64,000 bases of DNA, from positions 2,914,001 through 2,978,000 of the forward strand of contig JAGTJL010000002.1 of NCBI GenBank assembly GCA_020746875.1, in the 5' to 3' direction. Shown here one piece after another: positions 23,030 through 33,733 of the stretch. The position numbers and the translations under genes are program-made. The notes under the pieces were generated by a model. The model searched no databases, had not been told where the DNA came from, and worked only from the letters and a program-made list of their open reading frames with translations. This stretch comes from Rhexocercosporidium sp. MPI-PUGE-AT-0058 (lineage: Eukaryota > Ascomycota > Leotiomycetes > Helotiales). Every line of letters begins with the position of its first letter. Position 1 is the stretch's first letter.

Positions 23030-24002
23030 TCACTTCTTCGTCCAAGCCTCCTTGATCAACCTCTCTACCGTCATAACTTCTAGATCTGGAAACTTCTCAT
23101 TCAACCGAAACCCTTTCTCATCTGGCAACAAAATAAGCCCCCTCACAGTCATGATCCCAAACATGATCGTCGCATCTCTCAAGAACTTCTCTCTAGCCAT
23201 CAGCTCCGTCAAATTCGTTACCTCACCCCTCTGAAGCTTCTCAATACCACCATACGAAACCTTGAACTTCCTTCCCGTAGCACTCTCAGCCCATCCCAGC
23301 ATCTCATTGAATGTGACATCTTGGCCTACGAAGCCGCTCATCGCCGGCCAGTTGGGCTCATCGAGCATCTTGATGATGAATTGTGCTAGGTCAGGAGTGT
23401 ATGTCATTGACAGTTTCTCATTTCCCGTCCCTGGAACCGCGGCGGAGCCGTTCTCGATATCGATCGCCCATGTGAATGGATTCAAAGTGGATTCGACATT
23501 TGGCATCCCCCAATAATCCATGAACTGGCCTGTTGAGATCCTCGTATACTGCAGTGTTTTCGTCTTCGCTAAGGCTTCTGCATTCTCGACCCAGTAAACA
23601 GCATAAGGATCTAATGCAGCGGTCTCAGAATTTGCGATGACCCCGAATTCGCTCGGGATGAAGCGTTTCGTGACTGTGGACTGCTCGGCGGCGGCGATGA
23701 GGTTTAGCTGAGCATGCGAAGAGGTGCTACTTTCCATGGTGATGGCAGAGAGTATAGTGTCGATCTTGTTGGTCTCGAGTAAAGTGACCATAGAGTCCAC
23801 GTCGGAGTAGTCCACTTTGAGGTAGTTGACATTTGGAGTATCGGATTGTCGTTCCTGAATTTGTCAATATCGGATTTCATGAGAGGGTTTGCAAACTTAC
23901 ACTTCGACTGAGTATGAAGATTTCATGCTTTGTTTTAGATAGTGCGTTGACGAAAGTCTTTCCTAATCCGCCAGCACCTCCAGCAACTGCGATTCGGGTC
24001 AT
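23030..24002 (-). CDS. NmrA-like / isoflavone-reductase-type NAD(P)-binding protein
   Basis: An atypical short-chain-dehydrogenase-fold protein that could be a reductase or an NAD(P)-sensing regulator; substrate unknown. Two exons (23901-24002 and 23030-23854, 46-nt intron with GTAAGT donor) give 308 aa, normal for the family. Seen: the N-terminal dinucleotide motif IAVAGGAGGLGKTFV, a serine-rich loop ILSRS for the cofactor ribose or phosphate, the strand DTILSAI, KRFIPSEFGVI typical of the isoflavone-reductase-like group, and the conserved TGQFMDYWGMP region. The Lys-based catalytic motif of plant members is not evident. It is divergent from the STAND gene. Confidence 0.85.
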
Positions 24003-24957
24003 TTCTTGCAGAATGAGAGGTTCAATGATATTTATCTCGTTGTGCAAGTATAAGTGAAGTTGACTTCAAAGCGTGTTCGGATGATGTATCTTAAACTTTG
24101 CTTTCTTTGAAGGCTTCTTCCTTTTTTTATATACAGACATATTTTCAGTTTGACGCAATTTCAGCGACTCATGAAACCACGGATTCCACGGAATCCGGTC
24201 ATAAATACGTGCCAATGCTGTATCACATCTCCTTTGTAAGTAGCAGCAACTTTTGCTTACACATTTGTACGTGTATTGACGTCTGCCAATGTTGAGGAAG
24301 TTTAGCGACAGAGTTCGGCCTTTCAGGGGCCCTCATTCGCTAAAATACAGGGGAGCCAGCCCCTGAAAATTGCAATGTGAATAGCGATTATGTAACCCTG
24401 TCTCATGGAATTTTCTCCAGCCTCCTTTTTCCACTCTCCCTTCTCACAATCCATAATCATGCATATTCACCCCAGGTATATCTCAAACTAGCAGGTCCTG
24501 CGAGTTAGTGCTGACATGGCTGAGCTGATAGGCGCTGGTTCGGCATCTGGTATACTCGGGACGGCGCGTGGCCCCCAATGTTTACTCTCCACTTGGCGTT
24601 GAATATTGCACCGACGGGGATTCTTATGGACTGCAGCGTATCCGTTCATTTGCCGCTTACTTGTGGCGTTCAGCTGAGGGCAAAAGGTAGGGGCAAGAGT
24701 AAGCTTATCTTGTTGCTTGCCTTTTGTAGATTCGGCTTATCATGTGCTCTGCGAAGTCTGTTCGCGCCCATATGTCCTTCCGTTCAGCTGTTCATCTGAG
24801 AATATCCCAAAATATTCTGAAGGCACGTTCCAAATCTCCTTCAACGTTTCCATTATCGAGACGAGTGCTTAATTGACAATTCAGTCAGATTTCAAAGCCA
24901 GTGACCCCATCTCCATCCCTATCTCCCCCGTATTGAGCTGTAACTGGGACATCCACG
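24003..24957. other. Divergent promoter region, NmrA-like/STAND
   Basis: About 950 bp without a gene. It contains interleaved inverted repeats at 24301-24368. Confidence 0.5.
24301..24368. repeat. Interleaved inverted repeats
   Basis: TTTAGCGA (24301-24308) pairs with TCGCTAAA (24337-24344), and TTTCAGGGGC (24321-24330) pairs with GCCCCTGAAA (24359-24368). The arms interleave, so they could form a pseudoknot-like rather than a simple hairpin structure. A CAGGGG copy at 24348-24353 could pair with the last arm too. It lies about 600 bp upstream of the STAND start codon. It may be a protein-binding site or a small transposon footprint. Confidence 0.5.
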
Positions 24958-27900
24958 ATGTCTCTCTGGGACGAAGGTCTCACGACTTTCCTGTCGGATT
25001 TACGTTCACGAGGTATCCCAGAAACAATCATCCAGTCTTTCCTTGCGGACAAAGCAACACCCGAGGAAACGAAGAAGTCAGCGCAAGCCTTGCAGAATGA
25101 TAGCGGCAAGAAATATGGCGCTGTTGAGGTTGCCGGGAAGACGATTCCAGGAAAATGGATTGCGGCCATTATGGACAACATTGGGCGATTTGTCCAGATT
25201 ACAGACTATGCGATGAAGGGCGCCCCTGAGACTGTTGGGTTGGCATGGTGGGCGATCAAGCAGGTCCTAGGTGCTGTACAAAATAATTACAAGCTGTATG
25301 GATTTTTCGGTGGTGCTTTGAGTGATATCACGGAAATGCTCGTGATCATCAGATCGTATGAGTAAGTTAATATTCACTAGGACGAAGCAAGAAGCTAACA
25401 TTATGTAGCAAGCTCTATGATGAGCGATCCAACTCGTCTTGGAAAGCAAGTGATATGGTCGCAGAGCTGTTCAAGCAGATTCGTCATGTGTATGCTGCCA
25501 TTCTCGACTTTTCATTCTCGGTCAAGCAGCATTTGTCAGCCGGAAAGCTGGGTTAGTGCCTCCCGATACCCATTGTAATTGCAAAATAGAGCTAATTTTA
25601 GTAGCCAAAATTGGACATGCTTTTAAAGACGCTCTAGGAACTAGCTCTGGAGAATTTGAGGGCAAGATGGGATCGATCAAGTCCTTGAAAGGCAAGATTC
25701 TAGAATCAGCACAAGCTGCTTTTCAGCAGAAAACCTTTGTCAAATTTGATGGTCCTAAGCCCCAATCCCATATCAAGGCAATAATCTGACGATGATATCT
25801 AGAGGTACAAGAGACTATTAACCTTGTTGTTGAGGGCCAAGAGGCTTCGGCAAAGACTCAGCTGGCAATCCAACAGTCGATGGAGGAAATTGCCAGACAG
25901 ACGAAACCGAAGAGTCGAGATGATGTGGCGAAAGATCAGTTTGAAAAGAATAAGAAGAAGCTAAATCCGCTTCCCGATGCTGGCGCAACTTACAATGCAT
26001 ATAGAAAAGTAAAGCAACATGGAACTTGTGAGTGGATCTTCAAGGACCCAAAGTACGAATCTTGGCGCAACTCGGAAAAGAGTGGCATTCTGTGTATCAG
26101 TGGAGAACATGGTGAGTTCTATTTCGTGGATTCGTGGCCCGGATATTGACAAGTTTAGGTGTGGGTCGATCCGTGCTCATGGCAGCGATTGCCAACCATC
26201 TTGAGAACGAGTTGAGTGAAGAGCCAGATTGGACTTTGCAATACGTCTCTTGCGAATCTCTGCAGAACAGCACCGGACTGGATGCCAGAAATGATTCCTC
26301 ACTCAGTGGCGCTCGAGTTAACAACACGATCGTATACAATCTTTACGAGAAGGCCCATACTAACCAAGAAAGCGACAGCGCACTCCTCGAAAAGTGCAAT
26401 GAGGTTTTCTACAACTCTAAACGGAAGAAGGCAAGCACTGCCCTTACACAGCATCAGACAGCAGAGGAGCTCCCCGAATTCGACGAAGCCCTTGAAAGCC
26501 TTGCGCAAGCTTTGAACAAGAAGGTGATAATTGTCATCGATGCCGTGGAGATGATCTCGGATGATGAAGAGGAAGCTTTTGCGAATTCTCTTCAGGAACT
26601 GCTCAAGAGAACTGAGATCAATGCGCGCATCATTGTATCTGCCTTTTCGGGATGCAAGTTCTACAGCACGTTGGAGAAGAACAACATCCCCGATTTGAAT
26701 CTGGGCGAACACAACCGTGAAGTAAGTTTTGTCTAATTTCTTTTCAGTCGGCCCAACTTCGTCGTCGGCAATGCTAGAGGTCAATATTGAGGCTTTGATT
26801 CTTGATTGCTGTGGTCCGCAGATGCTAACTCTGCTCCATTCAGGACATTGCTTATACCACCGAATTAAAGCTTCGAGGTATGCCCGGCTGGTCTGATGCT
26901 GAAAGGGAGGAGGCCCGCAAAGCAATTATTGACAAAGCGGGCTCCGACTTTAAATACGTTGTCAAGGTTGCTTTACCGTTCCTTGAGGAGCCTTGGCAGC
27001 GACCCCTCAATAATCGTCTCAAGCAGCTTCCAGGAGGTCTGGAAGAAACATATTCCCAAGCAATTGGTCAAATGGCTCCGAATTACCGCGCACTTCTGAA
27101 GACATCCGTAGCCTGGGCACTCCTTGCCAACGGCCCCGTGACTGTGACCGAAGTGATGGATGCTCATCTTGGGACTTATCTCACCGATAGATCTGAATCT
27201 GAAGAACCAGTATCGAATGAAGAATCTTCCCTTTACCGAGAGCAGATTCGTGCGGCCGGAGGTCCTTTCTTGGACTGTCAGAGAACAGAGACGCAGAGTT
27301 TAGTGAAGCTCAAGGATCCAGCTGCCGTGAGGCGATACTTCATTCATCCGAATGAGGAGAAGATCGCAGAAAAAACGGAAGACATTCATGTTTGTGACCA
27401 TTGCAGAAACAAGATAGGTTCAGCCCAGGAGTTGGGGATCAACGAGAAGCACGGCCACCTTTCGCTAGCCATCACTCTAGGTAATTCTTACCAATCGAAA
27501 AATGTAACTCTGCTGACAGGGTTGTAGTCAAAACGTTGAACTCTCCTACCTTCCAGAAACGCTATCTTGGTGACCTCGAAGAAGGTCAAGGGATTGATGG
27601 CTCCTCTGAATCTGCCGACAACGAGTCCAACACTGAAGTTGGGGACCCGCAGGACGCAGTAAATGCTGTTTCATCTGGGGATCCAGACTCATTAACCGAA
27701 GCAAAGCTCAAGGAGCATGATGCAGTTGAAGACTCCGAAGTGGTGGTGGTCAAGGACAAGGAAACGGAGGAGGCAGAGGATGCCGAGTCGGAAACTTCTG
27801 ATGATACCGCCGACAGATTTGAGGAAGGTGATGACGAATATGAAGGGCCGCCTCCAGGATTGAACAACTCTGCCGACACACGCTATGAGATGAGACAGTG

Positions 27901-30141
27901 GTTTTTCCACGTCAGAAAGGCGGAAGTTCTATGGCCCAGTAAGTCTGAGCGGGAAAACAGTAAGGAGTGGTCGACCCTACTAGAAGAACTACAAAAGTTC
28001 TCGCGCAATGAGAAAGTCTTTAGAGCTTGGCAAAGAACCTACCTACCACCGAACCAGGCCTCCTTTACGCCTCTGCATGTCGCCGCTAATTTCGGGCTGC
28101 TATCGCTCACATCTCAGCTTCTTGAAAGCGGAGCAGATATCATGAGTATCACAGAGACAGGTCTGACCCCGCTTCACTGCGCGGCACATGGAAAATGGCC
28201 TGGAACACTCAGACTCCTTCTTGAGAATGGAGCACAGCCCAACTTTGAGGCAGGAGGTATTCCGGCATTCCAGTACTGGATGTATTTCCAGCCTTCTACT
28301 GATGAAATCAAATTGCTCTTCGAGTACGGTGCCTCCTGCACGAAAATACAACCAGCAACCGGCATCAACGCACTACATTGTTATGGGTACGCGGGAACTA
28401 GTGTCGATGTCCTGGAACTGCTTCTGGATCACAAAGAAGAGGATGGCACCCAGGTTGACATCAACGCCGTGGACAAGTGGGGAGAAACAGCACTGCATGA
28501 GCTAATGAGAAGGAAGGACATTCCACTGCAGCTACTGGAAAAATTCCTGGAGAGAGGCGCTGATGTGAATATCGATGACCACGATTCACAGCGCCCGTTA
28601 TTTGAAGCTGCCTGGGAGGGCGAACTTGAAGCCATGAAACTTGTCGTCAAAAAAGTCGAAGACATTGATGACGACGACAAGAGAGGGCGGACAGCCTTAC
28701 ACAATGCGGCCTTCGGCGGCCAGCTCGAGGTGGTCAAATTTCTGCTCGAAAATGGTGCGTCGATCACAAAGGTGGACGGCCACAACGCAACGCCACTGTT
28801 CTTTGCGACTCTCGGAAAATCCGAGGAAACTGCCCTCTACATCTTGAACAAGATGATTGAGCAGGGCAAAAGTATCGAAGAAATCAACAAGAAGACTAAT
28901 GGGCAAAGGACACCTCTCAGGCGAGCGGCATGGCGAGGTTTTACCGAGACCGTCAAGATCCTACTTGAAAAGATTGAGTCTCCGGAAGAAATCAACACGG
29001 TAGATTTACTTCAGGGTCGAAGTGCCCTCCACTGCGCTGCATTTCATGGCCATGCGGAAGTTGTTTCTCAGCTACTCAAGAAAGGTGCCGACACGACACT
29101 GAAGGACGGTCCGCTAAATCCCGAGTCCAAAGTGCACAACGGCAAAACAGCTCTCTGCTTGTGCCATGAGGAGTGGGCTATTCAAGGAACAAAGGAATTC
29201 GAAGACACAGTCTCTCTCCTCATCGAGGCCGATCCAGCTGTAGCTGCCCAGGATTCTCTGCTCATTGCTACTGCTGCCATCAATGGAAGCAAAAGAATCC
29301 TCGAACAACTGCACAGAGCTCAAGCGGATCTGGACCAAATTGACAAGTATGGATGGACGCCTTTACTACTCGCGAGACAATTCAAAAATGCAGAAGCGGA
29401 AGAATTCTTGGGCATACAGACCAAACCGACGTGCTGGAATATGGAGGGTGTTGAGATAACAACCACCGAGGATGGATGTGGCCTTGAGCATGCGGGAGAC
29501 TGTAAGTTTCGTCTTTAGTCCACACTGATATCTCAGACTAATTTTGATGATACGCAGATCGCATTAGCATTACAGCAAATCGACCAATTTCATCCGGGCT
29601 TACGAAGTTCTACTACGAGGTTTCGATTCTACAATTTGACGGCAGTCCTCTTAATACGTAAGTCATATAGTAGCATGATGATGCCCGCAGCTCACATGAA
29701 ATAGCGAGGTGGCCGTTGGCTTCTGCACCATTTCCGATAAGTCCTTACTTGAGTTTCCCGGCTGGCCAAAACGCGGCGCTGCTTCGTCGAAATCATGGGC
29801 TTATCACGGGGACAATGGCGGGTTCTACTCTTACTTGAGCGTAAACGAGATGTTTATCGGAGAGCCGTACGGCCCGGGAGATACGATTGGCTGTGGCGTC
29901 GACTTCGCCACTGGCAAGATCTGGTATACAAGAAATGGAGAAATGATCGGTACGTGGTTGACCTCTTGCTTACTCACCACCTCTTACTGACTTGTGCGAT
30001 GCAGAGCATGGATTCGACAAGGTCATGGGTCGACTATTTCCAGTCCTTGGGTTATCTGACAAGGTGAAGCTAGAGACAAACTTCGGTATTGACTTGGAGA
30101 ACAAGCCGTTTTTGTGGAAAGAGGTGGCTGAGGTGAAGTGA
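24958..30141 (+). CDS. NACHT-ankyrin-SPRY STAND (NLR-like) protein
   Basis: A fungal NLR-like signal-transducing ATPase, of the type linked to non-self recognition and regulated cell death. Ten exons (24958-25361, 25409-25551, 25602-25751, 25803-26111, 26159-26721, 26844-27480, 27528-29501, 29558-29657, 29705-29949, 30005-30141) join in phase to 1,553 aa. Seen: an alpha-helical N-terminal domain (about 1-150, APETVGLAWWAIKQVL), a NACHT-like core with ISGEHGVGRSVL (333-340) and Walker B VIIVID (D463), an acidic linker (about 760-850), ankyrin repeats (about 915-1360; TPLHVAANFG, TALHNAAFGG), and a C-terminal SPRY domain (about 1380-1553; FYYEVSI, VAVGFC, GDTIGCGVDF). The Walker A lysine position is Arg339. 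Intron 3 has a weak GTCCTA donor. It ends 92 bp from the nitrilase 3' end. Confidence 0.88.
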
Positions 30142-30233
30142 TTCTGGAAATGTTCTCCAAATTACACACAACTCGACATATCTTATAATCTCAGTTTAAA
30201 TTACCCTGAACTCTTATTTCAAACTGCCGAAAA

Positions 30234-31475
30234 TCACTTCTCAACTACATGCTTCCCCTCATTGGTATTGACCAACAAGCTTAACAAGTCAGGTCGTGAG
30301 TACTGCCCAACAGGATCCAACAATGCCTTCGAGTCATCAATATCAGACAGCAACACATCAGCCTGCAAGATACCCTCCTCATCAGGTGCCAGGGCCTCAA
30401 CCAACTCTTTCCCATCCGGACCATAAATCATCGCAAATCCTCCTGCAACCTACGAACAGAAGTCAGCAAAGCACTCGACTTGAGTAAATTGACTGTCATG
30501 TGCTTACCTTGTCTGTCACTCCAAGTTCTCTCAAGTGCATTGAGTCCAAATTCTCCTCCTTCACGACCTGTGTACTGACTATGACGAATGATCCTCCTTC
30601 TATAGCCATGAATCGACTTGCGAGCTTGCTTGCTGTGGGACTGCCTTGAAATGCCCAGGCACTGCCTTTCGGCACTTCGAAGAACGCTGGCCAGGCGGCA
30701 ACATGGATCTGCTCACCCTGAGCGTACTGGTAGTATCTCAACAATGGTTGGTAGTGCTCAAAGCAGCAGAGAGCGCCTATGGAGCGAGTCCAATAATTCA
30801 GCTACTGATTCCCCATTATTTCTAAACGGGGGAAGCAAAAATTTGGGGAAAAGGCTGGAGCTCAATCCAAGCCCAACCAAATTGTCATCAAACACCAAAA
30901 CAGCATGAGAGAACGGGCGTAGGAAACAGAATAACATACCCACTTTTCCAAACGGAGTGTCGACAACTGACCTCAGGGACGATGCTTGCCCTTCTCCCCA
31001 AAGAGTCCTCTCAACATGCGTCGGCTTAATCTTGCGGCGATGATTGACAATAACGCCTTCAGGCGAGATAGATGACTGAGCAATATACAACGAATTGCCA
31101 TCTCGCTCACTATACCCAAGCACGACAAAGATGCCTGCTTCTTTCACAGCTGCTTTGATGGCTTCCATCTCCGGAGACTCAACCCTCAGCGAGTTGGCCA
31201 TGTATTTCTTCACCATGGCTCCATTCTGTGGGACGCTTTGAGTCCAGATATTCCTTAGATTGTGAGCTCGTTTTGGATTATTTTGTAAGAGCAGGGAGAG
31301 GGATGTACCATGGGTAGCCTGGGATCCATACTTCAGGGAAACCGAGGACGTTGATGCCTTTCTTGCCGGCGTCTTGGATTATGGTGATTGTTTTTTCGAC
31401 GGTGCCTTGGAGATCTAGCCAGATAGGCTCTGCTTGGATGGCACCGAGGCGGATGGACTGTTCAGGTTGGGTCAT
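30234..31475 (-). CDS. Nitrilase (C-N hydrolase family)
   Basis: Hydrolyses a carbon-nitrogen bond, most likely of an organic nitrile to an acid. Exons 31309-31475, 30940-31253, 30508-30776 and 30234-30449 join in phase to 321 aa, typical of nitrilases. The Glu-Lys-Cys triad is visible: E48 in [12 protein letters not shown]130 in [19 protein letters not shown], and C165 in [16 protein letters not shown]. The phenylalanine after the catalytic Cys replaces the usual tryptophan. The start at 31475 (MTQPEQS) suits the family; an in-frame ATG 38 codons upstream would add a non-conserved extension. Intron 2 (163 nt) is longer than its neighbours and lies just before the active-site Cys exon. Cyanide hydratase is less likely because its usual active-site sequence differs. 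Confidence 0.9.
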
Positions 31476-32864
31476 GTTGGCTGGTGAAGGGAGTTGCAAG
31501 GTACTGGTGTGTATGGTTGATTCTGTCTGGATTGCCGTTGGATAGTGGAGCAGGTGTTCGATATCGATAGGTAAGATAGCAAACATCACGGTGGGGAATA
31601 GAATCGGCTTTATATATGGTACCCCTAGTTAAGGTAAAGTATAACATTCTTCTCGTTTGTAATGGGCTTCTTGACTAATCACTACAGTTAGTTCATTTCA
31701 TCGCAACGTTGCTCTGGCATTGAGTGACCAGGGTCGAGCATATGCCGAGGGTTATTTGATACCCAGCATACTGATCCAAACCCCCTGCATGCCGCGAAAT
31801 GGCCACTCATTTCCATGATGAGTGATTATTGTCAAGTAGGCATTTGGAAGGGGTTTGAGCATTGATCGTAAGTCAACATTATTATACAATGCCTTCCTCA
31901 ATAAAAATGAATTGCTGTGTGAATTCAAGGTACCAGGCGGACATGGATGCAGGTGCGGACAGGGATGCATCCGCACCTCGTAGTGAATAGTAATCCTCCG
32001 TATGAACAGACAATTCACAATTGACGTGATTGAGTTGATTTCATAACATGAAATTTCAACAATGGGAAGTCTGTGCACTTCTAACCCTTGCCGAGTATTT
32101 CTTCTTGGGTGACGAGAAAGTTCTGTGTGCTTAACTCAATTATCAGACATATCTGTACCGAGACATTACTCCCCGACGGAAGTTTCATGCCCGAGTAGAA
32201 TGCTATTTGAAAAGATGATGTCCTGCTTTCTTAAAGATCTTTTCCTCACTTCTTATGACTGAAAGAGACTTCGTGGAGTGGAAGTGTCCGAGGGAACATG
32301 ATTCCCTCGCTACCCCAATTCACCGTACAGGTAATAGTGGCAGCCAGCTCGCTTATCATTTGGGGACCAAAACAAACCATCGCAGGTGCCAGAATGAAGC
32401 GACAATTAAGAGAAGACAGGGGAGGTTACAATGTATACATAAAAAGTATATTCTTTTATCTGCAAGTCAGATTCTGCAAAGGGTTATGTGGTCTTACATT
32501 CATTCACGCAATAAATGGAGAATGAGAGGTTCCTCGCCGATGCTAATGCTTCGGGAACTGTCAGAGTATTGTTGTAGATCGCCGGAGAGACTTGTAGTAG
32601 TATCTGCGCAGCATGTGTACTACTGTCAGGCTATATATCGCAGTGCTACGAAATCTCTAAACGAAATGAAGGCGTGACACAACGCACCTGTGGTGTGACC
32701 TAGAATGTATACAGTATTGTGGGATCTGCTAAGATGATGCTCCCATGCCCCCACCCACCACTCAGGAGAAAGGTTGAGTCATACCCTCCCCTGAAATACT
32801 CCTTGTTGTTTACTTGTTCTTTCCATTTCCACCACCAACTCCAACTATCAACATCACCATCGCA
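31476..32864. other. Intergenic region, nitrilase promoter side
   Basis: About 1.4 kb without a supportable gene. Short frames lack motifs. Confidence 0.5.
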
Positions 32865-33219
32865 ATGTACATCTCCATGACCCTACCCACCCTCCTTTTC
32901 CTCTACCTAAACCTCTCCATCCTTACACGCGCCTGCATCCAATACGTGGCAAAACATATAACAACACGCCCTCCCAACCGCATCACCTCCTTGGCGAATT
33001 CTGGGACAGCTCCAGCTGCAGCGGTGGCGAGCCTGTCAGCCTCTCTGCACGGTCGATTCCGGGCTCTACAAAACCAGACATTTTGAGTTCGAGTGTGTTG
33101 TCGGCGGCATGAAAGTCTATGCCATGGACCCGGGGAACATGGCGAGGTATGAAAAACCTGATGGAAAAAGCTATGAGCTGGAGTTGTTGAGTTATGGGAG
33201 CAGTGGGTTTGCATTGTAG
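32865..33219 (+). pseudogene. Probable frameshifted small secreted-protein gene
   Basis: Three consecutive protein-like segments lie in three frames. The first is a signal-peptide-like start (MYISMTLPTLLFLYLNLSIL, from 32865). The second is a GEFWDSSSCSGGEP-like segment around 32990-33035. The third is a tail from about 33050 to the TAG at 33217 (HFEFECVVGGMKVYAMD). Each change is consistent with loss of one base, and no plausible introns join them because the gaps are too short. The whole would be about 115 residues with a few cysteines, like a fungal small secreted protein. It may instead be a chance succession of open frames. Confidence 0.33.
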
Positions 33220-33733
33220 TGAGCGTGTTCCATTACTTTGCTGGGGCTCAGTGGGGTTTGAATTCCAAGTAGTTGTGTAGTCGTTCTGCAGCTATTTGTA
33301 CATAACCTGGTAACAGTCTCGTTGGGGGGAAGTGAGTTTAGTGATGCGGCTGCTTTGAACTTTTGAGAAAAAGCCATTATGGAACGAGCAGGTTTACAAA
33401 TGCGACATATGCGTATATGTGTTTAAAGGGGGGGACGGAGAGTGCAGTCTTCTAGAACTGGCTCGCTCGAGTATATCAAGTGGGATTGTAAGGGGTTGAT
33501 AAGTAATCTTCGTGCGAGAACACAAAGTCTGGTCTCAGCTACCCTAGAGTTTCGTGACATAAAGGAGAAAAAGGGAACTAGAAATTGTAATAAAGTAGAA
33601 TGCTTCGATTACAGGATGTTAATAGCTCTACTATAATGGTTCGATGCTTGTCGTTAAAGTCAGCTTACGGCGGTGAACCTTCCTATCTATTGGCCTAAAT
33701 TCGACTTCCTCGTCTTGAAATCGATTCCAGGAT
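33220..33733. other. Intergenic region
   Basis: About 500 bp holding the 3' end of the transporter gene. No gene is seen. Confidence 0.5.

Noticed and set aside
31473..31589. Longer N-terminus for the nitrilase from the ATG at 31589
   Set aside because: The extra 38 residues are not family-like, and the downstream start fits normal nitrilase length.
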